Positions 44,612 to 54,234 of a DNA stretch of 64,000 nucleotides are shown here, in pieces. Numbering within the stretch: position 1 is the stretch's first letter; every line of letters begins with the position of its first letter. The stretch is taken from NCBI GenBank assembly GCA_026419775.2, contig JAOPGA020001734.1:1-64000 (forward strand), read 5' to 3'. Source of the DNA: Acrasis kona (lineage: Eukaryota > Heterolobosea > Eutetramitea > Acrasida > Acrasidae). Both the position numbers and the translations under genes were made by a program. The notes under the pieces are model-generated. The model was not told where the DNA came from. It ran no database searches and was given only the letters and a program-made list of their open reading frames with translations.

Positions 44612-45155
44612 ACGTTTTATGTTACATATACAAATGCTTTGGCAGACTATCTATATTAAATTGAATTTTCACTAACATCTCCTCCAGTCAAGACGCTTTC
44701 CTTTTTTAAATAAGTTGCCTTATGTAGTGTGAAGAGTTTAACACCCTTAGCAAAATGTTAGACATTTTCATGAACAAATTATCCACAGTGATTTACATCA
44801 TGCCTTATTACAAAACCATGTTGTAACAGACTGAAACCTTGGACGTTCAATCTTCTTGTCCAATCTTGCTTAAAAGCAAATGGAATTGCTACCTCTGTAA
44901 GTATAATGATAGTTGATCCACCTTTCTTAAACGAAGTGATATCAAGCAAGAAGAAATGAATTGCTAATAAAGGAGGAGTATTTTTGAATTAAATAAATGA
45001 TTGATTATAATCAACAAAGTACTTTTCAAAACATTGGCAAGCCTACAGAAGTGATGTATATTATAGACAATCTATTTTAAAAATCAGAGGAAGAAGTAGA
45101 TTTCACAATTGTAATAATGTGACAGGAGCTTCCGCATTTCAAAAGGTTTATTTTT
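44612..45155. other. Intergenic, no supported gene
   Basis: AT-rich, with only very short frames. This opens a gene-poor stretch that lasts to about 48.7 kb. Confidence 0.5.
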
Positions 45156-45707
45156 TTAGTTGAGAAGATACGTAATGCTCAATTTTCGACTCCATATCTC
45201 TTTACTTGGGTCGTCTTGTATTCCTCTATTCTGTGGTGCAATTAGTGTCCTATAGCCTGTTATTCTGCTGTAGTTCTCCTGTAACATTTCAAACATCTTA
45301 ATGTAGTGAGCAGGGAGCCTCTCCCCGTGAGCTTCTTTTTCATAATCAATGTTATTTACATGTGCATCCTGGCTTGAATACTCAATCTGCTGTATTTGTT
45401 CATCATTTTGCTCTTCGGAGTCTTTTGGTTTTGATGTCCGGACAATATTCTCGCATATGTAATTTTTTTCCATACATCTCGTGCAAGGCCTTCCACCTAT
45501 ACATCTTTTATGATGCAGCCGACACATTTTGCAGGCATATATTGGTTTGCTGTCCCCTCCTTGCTTCTTTTTTGAATTTTCCTCGCCGTTGATTGGGCTG
45601 CTTGTGTTACTTGTTGTACTATTCGAACGATTGCGTTGAGCCCTAGCATTTTCCGGGTTATACGTTTCAAACACGAACTCTCTTCTCGTCCCCGTCGCGT
45701 CTTTCAT
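45156..45707 (-). CDS. Small Zn2Cys6 DNA-binding protein
   Basis: A 183-residue protein from ATG 45707 (the longer frame starts at TTG). A binuclear zinc cluster lies at Cys 59, 62, 69, 75, 78 and 85 (CX2CX6CX5CX2CX6C) with RLHHKR basic residues. A short helical segment after it (ENYSRITGYRTLI) may mediate dimerisation. There is no large regulatory domain, so it could be a repressor or a partner subunit. The intergenic region behind it contains a CGG-N5-CCG palindrome, a possible binding site. Confidence 0.83.
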   Translation of the reverse strand: MKDATGTRREFVFETYNPENARAQRNRSNSTTSNTSSPINGEENSKKKQGGDSKPIYACKMCRLHHKRCIGGRPCTRCMEKNYICENIVRTSKPKDSEEQNDEQIQQIEYSSQDAHVNNIDYEKEAHGERLPAHYIKMFEMLQENYSRITGYRTLIAPQNRGIQDDPSKEIWSRKLSITYLLN

Positions 45708-46013
45708 TTTGCAAAAAATTAGGAGGAGTCCTTTTTCGAACTCCGATCCCAAATGAGTCCAGAGGTTGGTGTCCGACGAACAATTATAATTAGACTTTAT
45801 TCTAATTTTTAAAATAAAGATGAAGGGTACCGAGTCTTGAGAAGGAATTGGAATTCAATGCATGTTTAGGAATAAAAAGAAATGCATTCACGATAATAAC
45901 CGTTTGGTAATTATCGCAATACAGGACATTTTCCTCTGTTTGAGGTCACTTACCAGGTTTAAGAGAATTATTTTAAAAGTCCCACGGGGGAAAAAGCATT
46001 TTATTGTAAAGAG

Positions 46014-46096
46014 TTCCCTCAGGGGAATCTTGTAAAGATATAGTCGGATTAGCCGATTCCGACGGAGGATCTTTCCCTCCGCATGCGCATATAAAA
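46014..46096. promoter_or_regulatory. Hairpin cluster, CGG-N5-CCG palindrome and TATA box
   Basis: Three small inverted repeats occur in a row: TTCCC/GGGAA (46014-46027), GTCGGA/TCCGAC (46043-46063) and CGGAGG/CCTCCG (46063-46081). Within the second, CGG(45-47)-N5-CCG(53-55) has the shape of a Zn2Cys6 operator. TATAAAA follows at 46090-46096, 42-48 nt before the ATG at 46138. Confidence 0.45.
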
Positions 46097-46137
46097 ACAG
46101 AGGATATGTTCTCACCCCATCACAATAATTTGAAACG

Positions 46138-46368
46138 ATGAACACGTACTATTTTGATATGAGCATAGATGAGGATGTTGAGAATAATTACCAGGAGGAC
46201 CGCATACCTGATATCCTCAACCCATACCTAAACCACCCAGTGCCTTGCAAGACAGACAACGCAGCAACAATATCTTATGACACGTATGTCACTACCAAGA
46301 AAACAAGGGCTTTAAAAAAGAACATCTCCATAAAGAACAAGCCAAGTTTGTTCGTGTCAACAAAATGA
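46138..46368 (+). CDS. Small hypothetical protein, 76 residues
   Basis: I do not recognise it. It starts at an ATG with a well-placed TATA box and has an acidic N-terminal third (MSIDEDVENNYQED) and a basic, Ser/Lys-rich C-terminal third (KKTRALKKNISIKNK). It has no signal peptide or membrane helix. The promoter architecture is the main support for calling it. Confidence 0.45.
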   Translation: MNTYYFDMSIDEDVENNYQEDRIPDILNPYLNHPVPCKTDNAATISYDTYVTTKKTRALKKNISIKNKPSLFVSTK

Positions 46369-47227
46369 GAACAACGTATATAGTTATCACTTAAGGAATA
46401 CTACTCGGAAAACATTTTCCGTAGACGGAGCTATCGAAAACTGGTTAATCAACAAAAACATTTGAATAAAAACGAACAATTCTAGTAATCATGAACACCT
46501 TAAAATACTATAATAATATCGATTAATCACAGTAAGTTGTCTCGCATCTGATAGCAAAAGCAATTTAGCTCATCTTCCTTACAAAAACAAATCTTGATGG
46601 AACAATGATCGAACGATTTAGTTTTTAGATAACTTCGGAACAAGAACACGTGAATACTAGCCCATCAAACTTGATGAGTCATTTGGATAGACAGTGTCTT
46701 TACCAACTTGTGGGGCAAGCTTATATTCCAATACATAGTCAATCTAAAGTCTATGAGTGTGATATAAAATGCAAATCCAAAAGATGTCAGAACCTGGTGA
46801 TGCCAGATCGTACGGATTTTGTATAATTCATTTGGGCTCCAACACATCATGATGCACACTTGAAAAATATTATCATATTTCATCTAACAACTTTCTGCTC
46901 ACTTAAAAGATTATTGCAGACTGCCACAAGAGCTGTCGTCAGGGAATTAAATCTGAATATATTTTAACACCCTATATAAAGTCTTTGTTTATGTCCTCGG
47001 ATGTTTCTTCAGTTGAGTGCTTGGAATATCTCGACCAAAAGAGGGAGTGGTTTTGTAGAAGATAATACAAAAGAAGATTAAAATATGCTTGGGCAATTCT
47101 TTTCTAAGTATACCTCCTCCTCAATCTCGGCTGAAAAGTTGTAAATAACACCCAATCTCTTCAAATTTACTTTCTTCGTTTCTAAAATCTCGAACGAATC
47201 TGTGAAAGACACACGTGGAGAAAGAAA
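46369..47227. other. Intergenic, no supported gene
   Basis: Only short frames of poor quality are present on both strands; no repeats or RNA genes are recognised. Confidence 0.5.
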
Positions 47228-47596
47228 ATGAAATTAGCCTTCGAACAGCGATTCTCTTTAGACAAGGATATTGAGATTTATCAGTATCCTTTTATGATAC
47301 ACCTGTCCCCTCAGCAGTTCAAAGCACGACGCCAAGTGCTTAACTCACAAGGATACCACGTATCAAACAATAATAGGACAATCAGAAATATCACTTCATC
47401 AAGGAGCCTGGGAACTACGCCTGTCAATCAAGAAGACAGGATTGAAATCGAAAATGTCGCGCCCAATGGTCGCATTATACTAGGAGACATAATGAAAGGA
47501 AAGAAAACGAAGAAGAGTAGGCATGTTAGCGCCAATGTACACTCGAGGGCGCAACCGACCACGCTTAATTTGTCGTCATTAAGGAGCATGAGGTGA
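47228..47596 (+). CDS. Small hypothetical basic protein, 122 residues
   Basis: A single ATG frame with no known domain. The first 45 residues look foldable (MIHLSPQQFKARRQVL); the last half is basic and Ser/Thr-rich (KGKKTKKSRHVSANVHSR). There is no signal peptide. Composition resembles the small lineage-specific genes of this gene-poor block. Confidence 0.45.
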   Translation: MKLAFEQRFSLDKDIEIYQYPFMIHLSPQQFKARRQVLNSQGYHVSNNNRTIRNITSSRSLGTTPVNQEDRIEIENVAPNGRIILGDIMKGKKTKKSRHVSANVHSRAQPTTLNLSSLRSMR

Positions 47597-48696
47597 AAAG
47601 AGTAACATGCAGGACTAAAAATTCTATTTCGTAATGCTTGTAGCTGCGAAACTTGAATAAAATAGTGACCTTTGTCTCATAATTATTTTTAATTAATTGA
47701 TCAAACAATCAGTAAATGTGACAACACTTATATATCACATCTATTTAAGCGATCTATGCGCTTTTTACTGGTGCATAACTGTTCATGCACATTCTATCAA
47801 AGTTACCGATAACATCTCCCTCTTTAATTACAATCAACTTGAATGTTTTGGATGAGTACTATAAGAAGGGCAACATTTAAACTCTTGAGTAGTTATGAAA
47901 ATAATGGAGACCCTCAAGCGCTAAGGATCATGTGTTCTTAATTGAGATTAATTAAGTCAAACATGACGACTGCATCGCTTGTAAACGAGGTCATGAGCAA
48001 GTTTATAAAGGGGGGACACGAACAAAAATAAAGCAGTACTAACATTGGAGGCTGCCGCTGATTTGATTCATTCCCTACGTTCAAATCGATCAGTTAACAT
48101 TACCTAGCGTCAAACCATCTGCACATCTCGGAATCCAAATCGCAGAGCTCATCGTTCAATTACAATTCTCTAGACCTCAACAAATATTCAACATGATTTG
48201 TAAATGTGTGGATAGGACTGCTCCAAATGATTATCGTTCCAGTTTTGTCATTTTGATTCTTCAAAATACAAATGTCCCACTTGTCCATGCCCTGTTATCC
48301 TCCCTACCAATCACTCCAAGAATAAATCTATTGACTGTTTTTAATACATCCAAACTACTCGAACCTAACCCTTTTCTTCAGAATCTAGTTGATTCATTAA
48401 TACATGTTGAACCCAATTGTTATTTTCCTTAACACGGTCAGATAAGAGCATTTTGTTTTGAACTGATTGATCATTATGATGCGAGTCGACTTATCTATAT
48501 TACAAAGAAGGTTTCATCAAACGTCGTCAGTTGTTTTCGGTTTGACTGCTATTTACAACTGCACATTGGAGTTTGCACGGAGTTTGTAAATACTTCCTGG
48601 TATGGATGTGACCCGCGGGTCCTCATCAATATTAACGTGCAACTTTACTACTCTTCACATTGAAATAATATCAAAATCACTACAAACAAAGTATAC
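47597..48696. other. Intergenic, one doubtful frame
   Basis: A 79-codon ATG frame at 48193-48432 (with NVPLVHALLSSLPI) might be a small gene or exon, but it has no supporting signal. The rest is AT-rich with nothing recognised. Confidence 0.4.
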
Positions 48697-49461
48697 ATGT
48701 CCACTATCTTATACGACACACTGAAGGCTTATCTTGTCCAATGGGATGCTCACCCTTTCCATCAAACTATGAAGCGTGAAGACATGTCATTCAAAGCAAA
48801 GATGGCTTTCGCACCAGAGTGGGCCAACATTACTATGGGATTCAAGGACTTTCTTGACTACGCATCTCGCCCAGGGTCTGATGACCCAGTCCAACAGCAT
48901 GTGAACGACCACGCAGAAGAGGATGCTGACCACTTCCCTTGGTTTTTCAATGACTTGAAGAGATTAGACCTGGAGAACGACTTCCTCACACAACAATCAG
49001 GACCAAAATGTGCACTTAGGCTTATGACCGGCTTGTATGCTCCAAAAAGTGCAATTTCTCGTGAATTAAACTACAGAAGAATAGAGAGAGCAAGAAACAG
49101 TACAAGTGCTAGGGTAAGAACTGTATTGGTAGAAATTTTCGAGAGTACGTACGCTATCTTTGCGGGACACATTGCAGAACTGGTAAAGCGTGAAGGACGC
49201 TGGGAAGAACTTGAGTATTTTGGAAGGATACATGTAGAAGCAGAGATGGGCCACTCTGCCGGTAGCTGGTTTGAGGATAATAAAGGAATAGAAGTAGAAA
49301 AGGACATGTCAGCTGAAGAGATTAAAGAGAGTTTGGAGGACATTAATGAAATGATGGAATTGTGTATGAAGCTACTAGAGTTCCTACATCAAGAACAACT
49401 ACATTATGATTGCATGGAAAAATCAAAGAGCGTAAATGCGTTAGTGGTCGGGGATAACTGA
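48697..49461 (+). CDS. Haem-oxygenase-fold (iron-containing redox enzyme-like) protein
   Basis: A 254-residue all-helical protein. The segment HVNDHAEEDADHFPWFFNDL, then IAELVKREGRWEELEYFGRIH and EMGHSAGSW, have the spacing of His/Glu/Asp metal ligands in haem-oxygenase-like oxidases (HDO/TenA-like superfamily), a group found mostly in bacteria and some protists and fungi. It may bind a di-iron site and oxidise a small molecule. No signal peptide or introns are seen. The bacterial-like family could point to old lateral transfer, but base composition is like its neighbours. The family call is by pattern. Confidence 0.58.
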   Translation: MSTILYDTLKAYLVQWDAHPFHQTMKREDMSFKAKMAFAPEWANITMGFKDFLDYASRPGSDDPVQQHVNDHAEEDADHFPWFFNDLKRLDLENDFLTQQSGPKCALRLMTGLYAPKSAISRELNYRRIERARNSTSARVRTVLVEIFESTYAIFAGHIAELVKREGRWEELEYFGRIHVEAEMGHSAGSWFEDNKGIEVEKDMSAEEIKESLEDINEMMELCMKLLEFLHQEQLHYDCMEKSKSVNALVVGDN

Positions 49462-49532
49462 TGCCGACATCAATAAAGATTTTAATTTTTGTAAGACATC
49501 GATTGTAATTGTGATATAATTTCCATAAACGA

Positions 49533-50417
49533 ATGGATGAACCTTTACCAAGGCCTTCACCAGCAACTCGTATTTATCACACAAAGGTGCATAATGAGCC
49601 AAACATTGATTGCATTAGCCCATACATTCCTCCCAAGTCAAAATATCCAGACTTGACAATATCGGCGAATTGTTTTTCCACACAAGGGAAACTAAATGAC
49701 CATGCAACCATAAGCACAACTAAAAGTCAAAATCGTTTGAGAAGACGTGAGCTGCCTCGTTTGAGCACACTAGATGAATCATCCAATCAAGCGTTGAGCC
49801 CAAAAAAGAAGTCACAAAGTGCACGCACCCCTTCGACTAATGTCGAGCCAGGTACTTTTTTCATCACTGATTTGCCAACAGATACCTCAAACGACGAATA
49901 CATAATAAGCACCGAGCACAATGCACCTTCATGCTCTCTTCCAGTTCCGCCCGAACCTGAAACTAGACTGTCGCACAAAAACCCCATCAGAAGATTTAGT
50001 GAAATAATTTTACGTCCAAAACTAACCACAAGAAAAAGCTTAGATCTTAACCAAATTGAAGACAAGCACGACAAATCACTCAAAGCCGAACATCACAGAA
50101 CCTCGTTCAAGCTACCTCTAATTAATAGTTGTACTTCTCGAAAACGCATTCCTAAACCTGTATTTGATAGAGACATTATTCTTAAGTCTGATCCAAGCAT
50201 CATCATTTCTAGAGACGAAGGGGATTTGACGCTCGTCACAAAGCCTTCACAATCAAAATACGAACATGAACAAATTATTATAATGGAGACATTAGACACG
50301 AGTGTGGGAGGGACTGCTAGCAAGGATTCAAGCGTAAAAAATTCGATTATATCACGATCACTACTACCTTTGCTGACTCTTAGAAACAGTAGGAGAAATT
50401 CTATATCTGTAATGTGA
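49533..50417 (+). CDS. Disordered Ser/Arg-rich protein, unknown function
   Basis: A 294-residue protein from ATG 49533. It is almost fully disordered, with Pro/Ser/Thr-rich stretches and basic clusters (RLRRRELPR, SPKKKSQSAR, TSRKRIPK) and possible phosphosites (IRRFSEI, TRKSLDL). I see no domain. It lies 71 nt after the haem-oxygenase-fold gene on the same strand. Confidence 0.62.
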   Translation: MDEPLPRPSPATRIYHTKVHNEPNIDCISPYIPPKSKYPDLTISANCFSTQGKLNDHATISTTKSQNRLRRRELPRLSTLDESSNQALSPKKKSQSARTPSTNVEPGTFFITDLPTDTSNDEYIISTEHNAPSCSLPVPPEPETRLSHKNPIRRFSEIILRPKLTTRKSLDLNQIEDKHDKSLKAEHHRTSFKLPLINSCTSRKRIPKPVFDRDIILKSDPSIIISRDEGDLTLVTKPSQSKYEHEQIIIMETLDTSVGGTASKDSSVKNSIISRSLLPLLTLRNSRRNSISVM

Positions 50418-50924
50418 GGTACGCGCAGAGAAGGAAGAAAAGGAATTGGAGCGAATCCATTTGTACATCCCTTCACTTTGATGCATGAGCTATTGACTGT
50501 TGATTACATCTCGACCAATAATGAGAATGTGGGGTGTAATATTGTAACTAATGTAAGAGACAAGGAGACAAAATGAGTTACCTGTGAGATGAAAATGAAA
50601 CCTTACTTCAAGTACAGGAAATAAATATAGTTTTGATTTAAAGCTTGTTTACTTCATTAGTCAAGATGTATTGACGCAACGTTCTCACCCAATTTTTTCG
50701 CATCAAGCATTGTTGTTTTATCTTTGTAAAGTTCACTCAACTTTGGTCACAAAGAGTTGATTTAGTTTCATGAAACCTATTAGCAACTCTCATAGAAGGA
50801 TTTATTTTCACTACAATCTCTACAGAATATACAAAAATATTATAAGGCAATCTCAATCTACGAGAATTTTTAAGAAAATCAAACAACACGATTGCTCAAT
50901 CAAAACTTTTATTCAAAATGGATT
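50418..50924. other. Intergenic, convergent 3' regions
   Basis: No gene is supported. It contains AT-rich 3' sequence for both flanking genes. Confidence 0.5.
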
Positions 50925-52460
50925 TTACCTTTTGGTCAGTATAATTTTGAAGTCATATGGCATGTGGTTGAGAAACTTGGAGAAGGACTCAAACTGATAT
51001 CCCTTCTCTAATTCAATTTTATACTTTTTGAGTACAGTATAAAAGAATAGCTTTTGTTCAATCATAGAAAACCTATATCCTGGGCATTTGCGACTTCCTG
51101 ATCCAAATGGTTTATAGGCATATTCTGGAATGTTGCCACTATCACTCCATCTCTCTGGCTTAAATTCATCAACATCATCTCCAAAGTAGGCGTCAGAATG
51201 GCAGGGCGAGATGATTGACACGTTAATCATTGTACCCTTCGGAATAAAGTAATCACATAGTACGGTGTCTTTAGCAGCTTCTCTTGGCAACACTGACCCA
51301 GATGGTGGGTACATTCTAATATTTTCCTTAAAGAACCAGTCTAGGTACTTTAACTGAATCAGTTGATCGTAGAAATCAGCTGACTCTGAACCTGACATTG
51401 GTTCGCTAAGGTCGTTGTGTATAGTTATGGTGCATAATTCCTCGTAAAGTTTTTGTTGGATGTGTTGATGTTTGGCGAGGGAGTAGAGCCCGAAACCAAC
51501 TGCTGATGATGTGGTGTCGTGTCCGTTAATGATTGCGGTGACCACTGCGTCACGGATTTGTTTGTTTGTTGGCGCGAGGTTCTTTTCGTCTAGTATGATC
51601 AAATCCAAGATTGAGTTTTTATCGACACCTGTTTGAATCGTATGTCTTGCTTCTTCTATGATGGAGTACAAGAAGCCGTCAAACCTCTTGACGTGCATTT
51701 CTACTTGTTTATTGTATTTTGTTGGCAATTTGTTCAGAATGGGGATGAAAGCCCTAACAGGTTGAAAAAGGTTTTCTGCAAAGAATCGATACGATTCGAT
51801 CACTCCAGCTATTTGGTCGTCTTTGGCGTTAAATTTGACGCCAAGAACTGTCTCCCCAAGAATGTCCAAGAATAGCTTTGTGAGATCGTGTTGTGCGTAC
51901 ACAGTCACTGGCTTATCTTGTCGTTGTTTATCGAACTGTTCATCCCATTTGGTTACACAATTTTTAATGTGCGTTTCAAATGTATCATAAAACTTTTCAA
52001 CATTGTATGATATAGGGTAGAAAAAGTGCCTGTTTCTCTGCCACTCCTCTCCCTCCATGAATGCTAGATTTTTGCCAAAGAATCTGTAACTAGGAGAAGA
52101 GTTCTCGCTATAAGTCAATTGGAACTTTGGAAAGAGTTTGGAGTTTGTCATTACTTTCTTCTGAGCCTCTGGATCAGTTAGGTTGATGTAGTTAAAAGGA
52201 CCAAAAAACGTGTGGTATATTCCCGTTTGTCTTCCGAACTTTTTGTAGTTTTCAAGTTGTTTCGTTGTCGTCTCCTCTGTACCCGTAGTTATGTAAGTCT
52301 TCAGCATAGAAAAGATTCCCAAAGTTTGAAGATAAGGCTCGCCTACACCACCAACCCGATATATTCGCCTAACAGAGTAAATCTCATAGAGCTTTAAGCC
52401 AGCATAGAGCAGAAAGGGGATGGTCAACAAAGTTAATGTTAGCATTATTATAATGTGCAT
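50925..52460 (-). CDS. Cytochrome P450
   Basis: A membrane-anchored haem monooxygenase of 511 residues from ATG 52460. The N-terminal anchor is IIIMLTLTLLTIPFLLYAG. The I-helix motif is AIINGHDTTSSAV, the K-helix ExxR is in KENIRMYPP, the PERF-type motif is FKPERWSD, and the haem loop is FGSGSRKCPG with the ligand Cys. It should sit in the ER and act with a P450 reductase. The substrate is unknown; the I-helix TT pair and CYP3/4-like features suggest fatty-acid or xenobiotic oxidation. No intron is needed. Confidence 0.94.
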   Translation of the reverse strand: MHIIIMLTLTLLTIPFLLYAGLKLYEIYSVRRIYRVGGVGEPYLQTLGIFSMLKTYITTGTEETTTKQLENYKKFGRQTGIYHTFFGPFNYINLTDPEAQKKVMTNSKLFPKFQLTYSENSSPSYRFFGKNLAFMEGEEWQRNRHFFYPISYNVEKFYDTFETHIKNCVTKWDEQFDKQRQDKPVTVYAQHDLTKLFLDILGETVLGVKFNAKDDQIAGVIESYRFFAENLFQPVRAFIPILNKLPTKYNKQVEMHVKRFDGFLYSIIEEARHTIQTGVDKNSILDLIILDEKNLAPTNKQIRDAVVTAIINGHDTTSSAVGFGLYSLAKHQHIQQKLYEELCTITIHNDLSEPMSGSESADFYDQLIQLKYLDWFFKENIRMYPPSGSVLPREAAKDTVLCDYFIPKGTMINVSIISPCHSDAYFGDDVDEFKPERWSDSGNIPEYAYKPFGSGSRKCPGYRFSMIEQKLFFYTVLKKYKIELEKGYQFESFSKFLNHMPYDFKIILTKR

Positions 52461-52831
52461 TATATCAAAGTTGAATTTAAATTTTCGAAACGAAATCAAG
52501 TGAGCGATGTCCCTTCCAGTTATGGTAGTTCCATCAACCTAAACTAAAAATTTCCCAAAAGACTTGTGCCTTTGTTGATGTTACTTTAGCCATGAACAGA
52601 ACTTTTTCTGTATCAGAACGATATGGAACAGTAGTTCTGATGTGGAGGTACCGAAGAATTTTATTACGATGTCAATTAAAATAATAAGTACAAAGTTAAA
52701 TCCAGGTGATCGATAGGAGATCCAGTGTTTGAAAACTCCAATTTCTATTGACCATAAAAATACAATTATTTTTGCGAATCTAATAATAGAATTTATTTTT
52801 AAAATTCAGAGCATAAAAAGGCATTAACACA
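52461..52831. other. Divergent intergenic region between P450 and the repeat protein
   Basis: No gene seen. GCATAAAAAG near 52811 may serve as a weak TATA element for the gene on the right. Confidence 0.4.
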
Positions 52832-52933
52832 ATGTCCAACACAAAAACAAAACAAAACAAACACAACAGATTCACAAAATGCACTCACACAAACAAGAAG
52901 TACCAGTCGCTCAAACCACACAAACAACAGTGA
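52832..52933 (+). promoter_or_regulatory. Upstream ORF overlapping the next gene's start
   Basis: An ATG at 52832 opens a 33-codon frame that ends at TGA 52931-52933, beyond the main ATG at 52879 and in another frame. If transcribed, it would reduce translation of the main frame unless it is leaky. The transcript start is not known. Confidence 0.4.
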
Positions 52934-54144
52934 CCACCAAAACAACAGAAACTGCACCCGCAGTAACTAACGTTGTACATAAGGACGCCATTGTCACAAA
53001 CGTAGTAGACAAGGCTGTTCTAGGAAACGTCATCGAAAAGCAAAACATTGAGGTCGTTCACAAACCAGTCGTACAAGAGATCCACGAACAAAAGATCATC
53101 GAGCTCGAGAAACAAAACGTCGTCAAGAACATCAAGCAAGACACCGTCGTTCAACGCGCCACAGATCAAACTCGTTACGAAGAAATTGGAAACAAGGACT
53201 TGGAAGCAGAAAGACTAAGACTTGCTCAACTAAACGCTACTAAAGCACCAGTCGTCACGCGTCAATCAGGTGCCACTCACGAAGTTCGCGAAGGCGAAGT
53301 AGTTGCTCAAGTAGTTCGTCAAGAACACATCGAGCACCACGTTCAACCAGTCATCACCGAAGTCCGCGAGCAAAACATTGTCAAGGAAGTATTACACCCA
53401 GTCGTCCGCAAGGTACACGAGGAGACCATCGTCAGAGAAGTAGGATCATCAACCGTTCACAGCGACTTGTTCTTAACCTGGGAGAAGAACATGTACGGTG
53501 CCTACCAAAAGGACACGAACGGATGGAACAGAGAGAAGTGGTTGTTGGCAAATCCACAACCAGTAGGCTACAAACCAACTGGCTTCTTCAACCAATACCC
53601 TTCTTTCAGTCAATACCACACAACAACCGTCACCAGCGCACCTTTATTGACCAATGCCAACCAAACTCACTTGGCATGGGAGAAAAGCATGTACAATGAC
53701 TATGAGAAGCACGGATCAAGCTGGAACAGAGATTCATACTTGAAGGCCAACCCACAACCAACTGGTTACCAACCAACTGGTTTCTTGAACCAATACTCTT
53801 CATTCAGTCAGTTCCACCACACAAACGTTGTCGATGGAGGCAAACTACCAAAGAAGCCAACTGATTTGAGCAAGGTGGACGGTCCAATCAACCCAGTCGC
53901 TGTTGTTAATCCATCAGAGAACCTAAAACATCAACCAACAGACGGAACAGTCGTCCCAACCACAACGCTAGGTGAAGCCCCAGCTCACACACACGAGGTA
54001 TTGAAGGGTGCCGCTGCTGGTGCCGCCATTGGATCAGTAGTTCCAGTTGTGGGAACAGTTGTTGGTGGTGTCATTGGTGCCATTGGAGGAGCCATCGTCA
54101 AACAGAAGCACATCAAGGAAGGAACACATGCTTTCAAAGAATAA
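52879..54144 (+). CDS. Repeat protein: V/E/H-rich region, two tandem domains, glycine-zipper tail
   Basis: This is a 421-residue protein I cannot name. Residues 30-190 are short Val/Glu/His/Lys repeats (VVHKPVVQEIHEQKI, EHHVQPVITEVREQNIV), recalling fungal stress-linked and alveolate cortex proteins. Residues about 195-255 and 258-315 are two copies of a domain with TWEKNMY/AWEKSMY, GWNREKW/SWNRDSY and ANPQP ... GYKPTGFFNQY/GYQPTGFLNQY. The C-terminus has a glycine zipper (GAAAGAAIGSVV, GGVIGAIGGAIV) that could insert in membrane. There is no signal peptide. The codons used are GC-richer than its neighbours', which suggests high expression. The stop is in AATAAA. Confidence 0.75.
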   Translation: MHSHKQEVPVAQTTQTTVTTKTTETAPAVTNVVHKDAIVTNVVDKAVLGNVIEKQNIEVVHKPVVQEIHEQKIIELEKQNVVKNIKQDTVVQRATDQTRYEEIGNKDLEAERLRLAQLNATKAPVVTRQSGATHEVREGEVVAQVVRQEHIEHHVQPVITEVREQNIVKEVLHPVVRKVHEETIVREVGSSTVHSDLFLTWEKNMYGAYQKDTNGWNREKWLLANPQPVGYKPTGFFNQYPSFSQYHTTTVTSAPLLTNANQTHLAWEKSMYNDYEKHGSSWNRDSYLKANPQPTGYQPTGFLNQYSSFSQFHHTNVVDGGKLPKKPTDLSKVDGPINPVAVVNPSENLKHQPTDGTVVPTTTLGEAPAHTHEVLKGAAAGAAIGSVVPVVGTVVGGVIGAIGGAIVKQKHIKEGTHAFKE

Positions 54145-54234
54145 ATATAATAAACAAAACTTTGAATTATTAATTACTTGTGTGTTTCCAAATATAAATA
54201 TTGTGTCTTTTATTGAAGCCTTGGTCTCTTACAT

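Noticed and set aside
48193-48432. 79-codon plus-strand frame
   Set aside because: Lacks any domain, TATA or conserved pattern; kept only as a note in the intergenic entry.
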